Shown: one piece after another, positions 6,437-9,614 of the stretch
Layout of the letters: each line of letters opens with the position of its first letter
How positions within the stretch are numbered: the first letter of the stretch is position 1
NCBI GenBank assembly: GCA_902497035.1
Contig: CABVDL010000099.1
Coordinates: 1-9,614, forward strand
DNA: 9,614 nucleotides
Direction: 5' to 3'
Source of the DNA: an uncultured Prevotella sp.
Lineage (GTDB): Bacteria; Bacteroidota; Bacteroidia; Bacteroidales; Bacteroidaceae
Program-made: the position numbers and the translations under genes
Notes under the pieces: generated by a model
The model's database searches: none
What the model saw: the letters and a program-made list of their open reading frames with translations, nothing else
Told to the model about the DNA's origin: nothing

Positions 6437-7924
6437 ATGCTGGAGCGTCTCATCAACATTCTCACATACGACCCGAAAAGCCCGCTCATCTTCTCGAGCG
6501 GCCTCTTCCTTTTCCTTTTCCTCGGGTTCTCATTCATCTACATGCTGCTGCAACGCCGCAGCAACCTGCGCATTCTGTTTGTCACCCTCTTCTCTTATTA
6601 CTTCTATTATAAGAGCAGCGGCTTCTATTTCTTTCTGCTTGCGGTCATCACCACGAGTGACTATTTCATCGCCGAGGCCATCGGCCGCATCAAGGGCGAC
6701 AGCGACATCAAGACGCGCAAGATGAAGTTGCTGATGCTGCTCAGCCTCTGCATCGACCTGGGCTTCCTCGGCTACTTCAAATACACCAACTTCTTCGCCG
6801 GACTGTTCGCTGACCTCATCGGCAAGAATTTCCAGCCGTGGGACATCTTCCTGCCCGTGGGCATCAGCTTCTTCACGTTCCAGAGCATGAGCTACGTCAT
6901 CGACGTTTACCGCGGCAAGATCAAGCCCCTCGGCTCGCTCATGGACTACGCGTTCTATGTCTCGTTCTTCCCGCAGCTCGTCGCTGGCCCCATCGTGCGC
7001 GCCACCGACTTCGCCCCACAGATACGAAAGCCCGTCGTCATCACGCGCGAGATGTTTGCCCAGGGCGTGTATTTCATCATGATCGGACTGTTCAAGAAAG
7101 CCGTCATCAGCGACTACATCAGCCTCAACTTCGTTGACCGCATCTTCGACAACCCCACGCTCTACAGCGGTTTCGAGAACCTGCTCGGCGTATATGGCTA
7201 CGCCATGCAAATCTATTGCGACTTCAGCGGCTACAGCGACATGGCCATCGGCATCGCGCTGCTGCTCGGCTTCCACTTCCCCATCAACTTCAACGCGCCC
7301 TACAAGAGCGACAGCATCACTGACTTCTGGCGGAGATGGCACATCTCGCTGTCGACTTGGATACGCGACTACATCTACATCTCACTCGGAGGCAACCGCA
7401 AGGGCAAGCGGCGGCAATACATCAACCTCGTCATCACGATGCTGCTCGGCGGACTCTGGCACGGCGCAAGCCTCAACTTCGTGGCGTGGGGAGGCATACA
7501 CGGGCTTGGGCTCGTAGGCCACAAATACTTCTCACAGGAGGTGCTGCATCACGACCGCCACTACCATTCGCACGGCTGGAAGCGCGTCGCGGCCGTCATC
7601 CTGACCTTCCATTTCGTGTGCTTCACGTGGCTGTTCTTCCGCAACGCACACTTCTCAGGCGTGGGCGTGATGCTCGGCCAGATCTTCACCGACTTCCACG
7701 CCGAGCTTATTCCACAGGTGCTGGCGGGCTACAAATACGTGCTTCTCTTCATGCTGTTCGGCTATCTCACCCATTTCCTCCCCGACCGCTGGCAGGATGG
7801 CATCATCCGGCTTATGGGCAGGGGCAACGTCGTCACCGACGCCGTGCTGCTCACCATCGTCATCTTCATCGTCATTCAGGTGAAGAGCAGCACCATACAG
7901 CCGTTCATCTATTTCCAGTTCTAA
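6437..7924 (+). CDS. MBOAT family membrane O-acyltransferase (AlgI/PatA/DltB-like)
   Basis: The protein has 495 residues and many membrane segments. Diagnostic motifs are FLPVGISFFTFQSMSY (138-153), the VAGPIVR motif (182-188), YAMQIYCDFSGYSDMA (255-270), FWRRWHISLSTWIRDY with His302, and GGLWHGASLNF with the invariant His342. Members move an acyl group, usually acetyl, across the membrane and pass it to an extracytoplasmic sugar or teichoic acid, normally with an SGNH partner. Here that partner is encoded immediately upstream: its stop codon and this ATG are 2 nt apart, so the two are almost certainly translated from one mRNA. The C-terminal part (about 385-495) adds further membrane helices. 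Length is normal for the family. The acceptor cannot be read from the sequence; peptidoglycan or a capsular or exopolysaccharide are the main options. Confidence 0.95.
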   Translation: MLERLINILTYDPKSPLIFSSGLFLFLFLGFSFIYMLLQRRSNLRILFVTLFSYYFYYKSSGFYFFLLAVITTSDYFIAEAIGRIKGDSDIKTRKMKLLMLLSLCIDLGFLGYFKYTNFFAGLFADLIGKNFQPWDIFLPVGISFFTFQSMSYVIDVYRGKIKPLGSLMDYAFYVSFFPQLVAGPIVRATDFAPQIRKPVVITREMFAQGVYFIMIGLFKKAVISDYISLNFVDRIFDNPTLYSGFENLLGVYGYAMQIYCDFSGYSDMAIGIALLLGFHFPINFNAPYKSDSITDFWRRWHISLSTWIRDYIYISLGGNRKGKRRQYINLVITMLLGGLWHGASLNFVAWGGIHGLGLVGHKYFSQEVLHHDRHYHSHGWKRVAAVILTFHFVCFTWLFFRNAHFSGVGVMLGQIFTDFHAELIPQVLAGYKYVLLFMLFGYLTHFLPDRWQDGIIRLMGRGNVVTDAVLLTIVIFIVIQVKSSTIQPFIYFQF

Positions 7925-7938
7925 TTCCCGTCACGGCA

Positions 7939-8613
7939 ATGCGACATCTCTCCCGCCTCTCCCGCTTCTTCCGCCTCCAGCTGCTGGCCATCCTGCTTCC
8001 GCTTGCCAGCTTCGGGCAGCAGACAAGGCCCAAGGCTGGCGACAGCTTCACCGCCGGCCCTGTCCCCGACCAAGTCTTTGCGCGGATGCAGGGCAAGTCA
8101 TACCCCAAGGGCTGCCCTGTACGGCGGTCTGAGCTGCGCTATGTGCGCGTGCTTCACGTCGGCTTCGACGGCAAGGTCCACCACGGCGAGCTGGTCTGCA
8201 ACAAGGCCATCGCCAACGACGTGGCGGCCGTGTTCCGCGAGCTTTACGCCCGGCGCTACCCCATTGAGCGCATCCGCCTCATCGACGACTACGGCGCAAG
8301 CGACGAGCAGTCAATGCGCGCCAACAACACCAGCTGCTTCTGCTACCGCGCCGTCAAGGGCAGCCGCAAGCTCTCGGCCCACGCCCGCGGCATGGCCATT
8401 GACATCAACCCGCTCTTCAACCCCTGTGTCAGGCGTCACAAGGGATTCGTCACCATACAGCCCGCCACCGCCGGACGCTACGCCGACCGCAAGGCTTCCT
8501 TCAGTCACAAGATTACGCCAGCCGACACGGCCTACCGTCTCTTCACTGCCCGTGGCTTCAAATGGGGCGGCAGCTGGCACTCGGTCAAGGACTACCAGCA
8601 CTTCGAGAAATAG
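7939..8613 (+). CDS. Exported M15 family metallopeptidase (D-Ala-D-Ala carboxypeptidase / endolysin-like)
   Basis: The protein has 224 residues with an N-terminal signal (Arg-rich start, LQLLAILLPLASFG, cleavage before QQ). The zinc site of M15 peptidases is complete: SAHARGMAIDINPL gives His148 and Asp155, and KDYQHFE gives Asp218 (general base) and His221. Other family marks are the NNTS turn (129-132), NPLFNP (157-162) and GFKWGGSW (206-213). It should cut peptide stems of peptidoglycan in the periplasm. Its ATG is 14 nt after the MBOAT stop codon, so it probably belongs to the same operon. The frame stays open far upstream inside the MBOAT gene, but that extension has no family similarity. 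The mature part holds five cysteines (59, 87, 133, 135, 163), many for an exported enzyme. The exact bond cleaved is not determined. Confidence 0.9.
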   Translation: MRHLSRLSRFFRLQLLAILLPLASFGQQTRPKAGDSFTAGPVPDQVFARMQGKSYPKGCPVRRSELRYVRVLHVGFDGKVHHGELVCNKAIANDVAAVFRELYARRYPIERIRLIDDYGASDEQSMRANNTSCFCYRAVKGSRKLSAHARGMAIDINPLFNPCVRRHKGFVTIQPATAGRYADRKASFSHKITPADTAYRLFTARGFKWGGSWHSVKDYQHFEK

Positions 8614-8630
8614 TACGGCACATTCGTCAC

Positions 8631-8697
8631 GCGTCAGCGAAATCAGCGTAAGCGTAATGTGGATTCTCACGCGGATAACACAGATTTCACGGAAAGA
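8631..8697. repeat. Degenerate intergenic repeat with recurring short words
   Basis: The 87-nt gap between two convergent operons is filled largely by related short words: TCAGCGAAA (8634-8642) directly followed by TCAGCGTAA (8643-8651), then AGCGTAA again, then ACGCGGATAACACAGATTTCACGGAA (positions 8669-8694). Strings of the type 'gcggataacacagatttcac' are, as I recall, common degenerate intergenic repeats in Bacteroidales genomes. I see no reading frame and no clear terminator here. The family assignment is from memory and unchecked. Confidence 0.45.
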
Positions 8698-8700
8698 GGC

Positions 8701-9081
8701 TTAGATGCCGAGGATATTCCTCACAATAAGCCAGACAAAAAAAGAAACGATATAAAACCAGACCACATATCTGTTGCCCACCGCTGCCTGCAGCCGGCTC
8801 TGCACCATTCCCTGGGGCAGAACGTCGGACAGGATGATGACCAACAGATAGGGAATGGCGTACAGGAAAAAGAAATTGTACCGGGCGGCTGCGACCACGT
8901 CGCCCTGCAACAGGGCATGCAATGCCCGCTGAAAACCACAGCCGGGGCATTGCAGACCTGTTATCAACTTAAACGGACAATGGAACGGCCAAAGGGCGGA
9001 TGACGGGTCAACAAAAGCCAGGACAGCGCACACTGCCAGTGCAGTGACTACACCCAATGCCAATTTCCAGCCCTTAGTCAT
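8701..9081 (-). CDS. DUF2752 family small membrane protein
   Basis: The protein has 126 residues. Its first half carries the DUF2752 signature: CPFK (Cys35), TGLQCPGCGFQRA (41-53, with Cys45 and Cys48), then LLQGDVVAAARYN (57-69). Membrane segments are likely at about 8-24, 70-86 and 105-122. The function of the family is not established; the invariant Cys-Pro-x-Cys-Gly pattern at the membrane suggests metal or thiol chemistry, which is inference only. It starts 11 nt after the CD225 gene stop codon on the same strand, so the two form a two-gene operon. Length is normal for the family. Confidence 0.9.
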   Translation of the reverse strand: MTKGWKLALGVVTALAVCAVLAFVDPSSALWPFHCPFKLITGLQCPGCGFQRALHALLQGDVVAAARYNFFFLYAIPYLLVIILSDVLPQGMVQSRLQAAVGNRYVVWFYIVSFFVWLIVRNILGI

Positions 9082-9092
9082 CCATTATGCGC

Positions 9093-9350
9093 TTAGTGCT
9101 GAAGCGCTGCAGCGCCAATCAATACAAAGATAATATAGATAACACCTATCACAGCGGCGATAATAGCCCACTTCTTGGCATTCTTCGAGGCTTCCAGTGC
9201 GGCTTCATACTGATTGGCATCAAACAGGCCGTTAACCTTGGCCGCATACACGATTGACACGATGCCGAACGGAAGGCAGCATAGTACTGTTGACAGGATT
9301 GCCCAGACGAGGTAATTGTCAGGACGGTGATTAACCATTTCGTTATTCAT
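9093..9350 (-). CDS. CD225/dispanin family membrane protein
   Basis: The protein has 85 residues. It begins with a short polar tail, then NYLVWAILSTVLCCLPFGIV (12-31) and SIVYAAKVN (32-40), then a cytoplasmic loop (NQYEAALEASKNAKKW, 46-61), then a second membrane helix at about 62-83. This is the CD225 pattern, including the paired Cys24-Cys25 and the Ala-Lys-x-Val at the end of the first hydrophobic region. Eukaryotic members (IFITM proteins) act on membrane fusion; bacterial members are common but their role is unknown. It is the first gene of a pair with DUF2752, a combination I recall from other Bacteroidota. The short N-terminal tail leaves Met5 as an alternative start. Confidence 0.9.
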   Translation of the reverse strand: MNNEMVNHRPDNYLVWAILSTVLCCLPFGIVSIVYAAKVNGLFDANQYEAALEASKNAKKWAIIAAVIGVIYIIFVLIGAAALQH

Positions 9351-9481
9351 AGTAGCTAATGTTATCCGCGTTTCTCCTACCGCGTAAGATTGTTGTCATT
9401 GGTCAATGAGAGGGAGAATCCGCCAGGTGAGACAGCTCTCATCACACCCGCTCGTTCGGCGGGCTTGGTTCTTTTCTGTTG
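9351..9481 (-). other. Leader region of the CD225-DUF2752 operon with short inverted repeats
   Basis: Between the predicted promoter and the CD225 start lie about 125 nt without a gene. Three small inverted repeats are visible: CCCGC/GCGGG (9447-9451 and 9459-9463, 7-nt loop), TGAGA/TCTCA (9428-9432 and 9437-9441, 4-nt loop) and CATTG/CAATG (9397-9401 and 9404-9408, 2-nt loop). I do not recognise a riboswitch class. The structures may be functional or chance. Confidence 0.3.
9360..9371 (-). repeat. 12-bp word repeated in inverted orientation on the far side of the operon
   Basis: The minus strand reads ACGCGGATAACA, identical to the plus-strand sequence at 8669-8680. The two copies face each other across the CD225-DUF2752 pair, about 680 bp apart. 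This copy lies 9 nt upstream of the CD225 start codon. The match stops beyond these 12 bases. Confidence 0.5.
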
Positions 9482-9489
9482 CAAATTTA
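9482..9489 (-). promoter_or_regulatory. Putative -7 box for the CD225-DUF2752 operon
   Basis: On the minus strand this reads TAAATTTG, matching TAnnTTTG, with a transcript start expected near 9475. The surrounding sequence is AT-rich. No clear -33 element was found. Confidence 0.5.
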
Positions 9490-9529
9490 GATAAAATTCC
9501 CGAATTATAAGCCAGTCGAGATAAAAAAC

Positions 9530-9614
9530 TTAATAGATTTCCTCCCCCCATGCGCTGATAGCAAGAAAAATCAAGGCCAGCATACGCTCAATGGATTGCC
9601 GAGTGCACGATGAA
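9530..9614 (-). CDS. 3' end of an unidentified reading frame, cut by the window edge
   Basis: On the minus strand one frame is open from the window edge to a TAA at 9530-9532, giving at least 27 residues that end in IERMLALIFLAISAWGEEIY. The IERMLALIFLAISAW part is loosely like the C-terminal helix of some IS4-type transposases (pattern RxEKLxALxxLAFxW), but the stretch is too short to decide and may be chance. The other two minus-strand frames are closed here or shorter. Confidence 0.25.
   Translation of the reverse strand, partial: SSCTRQSIERMLALIFLAISAWGEEIY

Noticed and set aside
6530..7342. Open minus-strand frame of 270 codons opposite the MBOAT gene
   Set aside because: It lies wholly antisense to a clear MBOAT gene, has an unusual Glu/Asp/Val/Ala-rich composition and no recognisable motif. 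It is explained by the GC-rich third positions of the real gene.
7336..7938. Upstream extension of the M15 frame inside the MBOAT gene
   Set aside because: The translation is Arg/His/Pro-rich with no similarity. The ATG at 7939 starts a normal signal peptide right after the MBOAT stop.
9104..9115. Perfect 12-bp palindrome GCGCTGCAGCGC
   Set aside because: It falls inside the CD225 coding end, where consecutive alanine codons produce it, so it is probably incidental.
9591..9614. Plus-strand ATG followed by an open frame to the window end
   Set aside because: Only eight codons are visible, with no promoter or ribosome binding site nearby.

Overview
The window looks like chromosomal DNA from a member of the Bacteroidales, most likely Prevotellaceae. 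Four intergenic regions carry the Bacteroidota-type -7 promoter box TAnnTTTG. Upstream regions are AT-rich with few Shine-Dalgarno sites, while the genes are moderately GC-rich. The protein families also fit: a Bacteroidota ECF sigma factor, a FecR-type anti-sigma domain, a DUF4369-TlpA thioredoxin and an S41 protease of Bacteroides type. No rRNA, tRNA, CRISPR array or intact insertion sequence was seen.

Layout. (1) 1-1128 is a divergent regulatory pair. A small minus-strand gene (90-335) encodes only the cytoplasmic part of a FecR-like anti-sigma factor and ends at a hairpin terminator. Facing away from it is an ECF sigma factor gene (547-1128). (2) 1138-3577 holds two minus-strand genes for exported enzymes: an S41 C-terminal-processing-type peptidase that has lost its PDZ domain, and a clan GH-A glycoside hydrolase. 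(3) 3810-8613 is a plus-strand run of four genes: an exported TlpA-like thioredoxin, an SGNH/GDSL-type esterase or acetyltransferase anchored by one N-terminal helix, an MBOAT membrane O-acyltransferase, and an exported M15 peptidase. The last three are tightly packed and read as a cell-envelope module, probably acyl transfer onto a wall or surface glycan together with peptidoglycan trimming. (4) 8701-9350 is a minus-strand pair of small membrane proteins, DUF2752 and CD225/dispanin. The pair is flanked by an inverted 12-bp word, lies next to a degenerate intergenic repeat, and follows a leader of about 125 nt. (5) The last 85 bases hold the 3' end of an unidentified minus-strand reading frame.

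How the genes work together. The sigma factor and the FecR-like protein probably regulate each other, but no SusC/SusD or polysaccharide-utilisation genes follow them, so the target genes are not visible here. Most of the remaining proteins act in the membrane, periplasm or outside the cell.

The most unusual points are the stand-alone anti-sigma domain carrying an HxxxCxxC motif like that of zinc-binding anti-sigma factors, the compact PDZ-less S41 protease, and the SGNH-MBOAT-M15 operon behind a thioredoxin. All family assignments come from reading motifs by eye; no database search was run.
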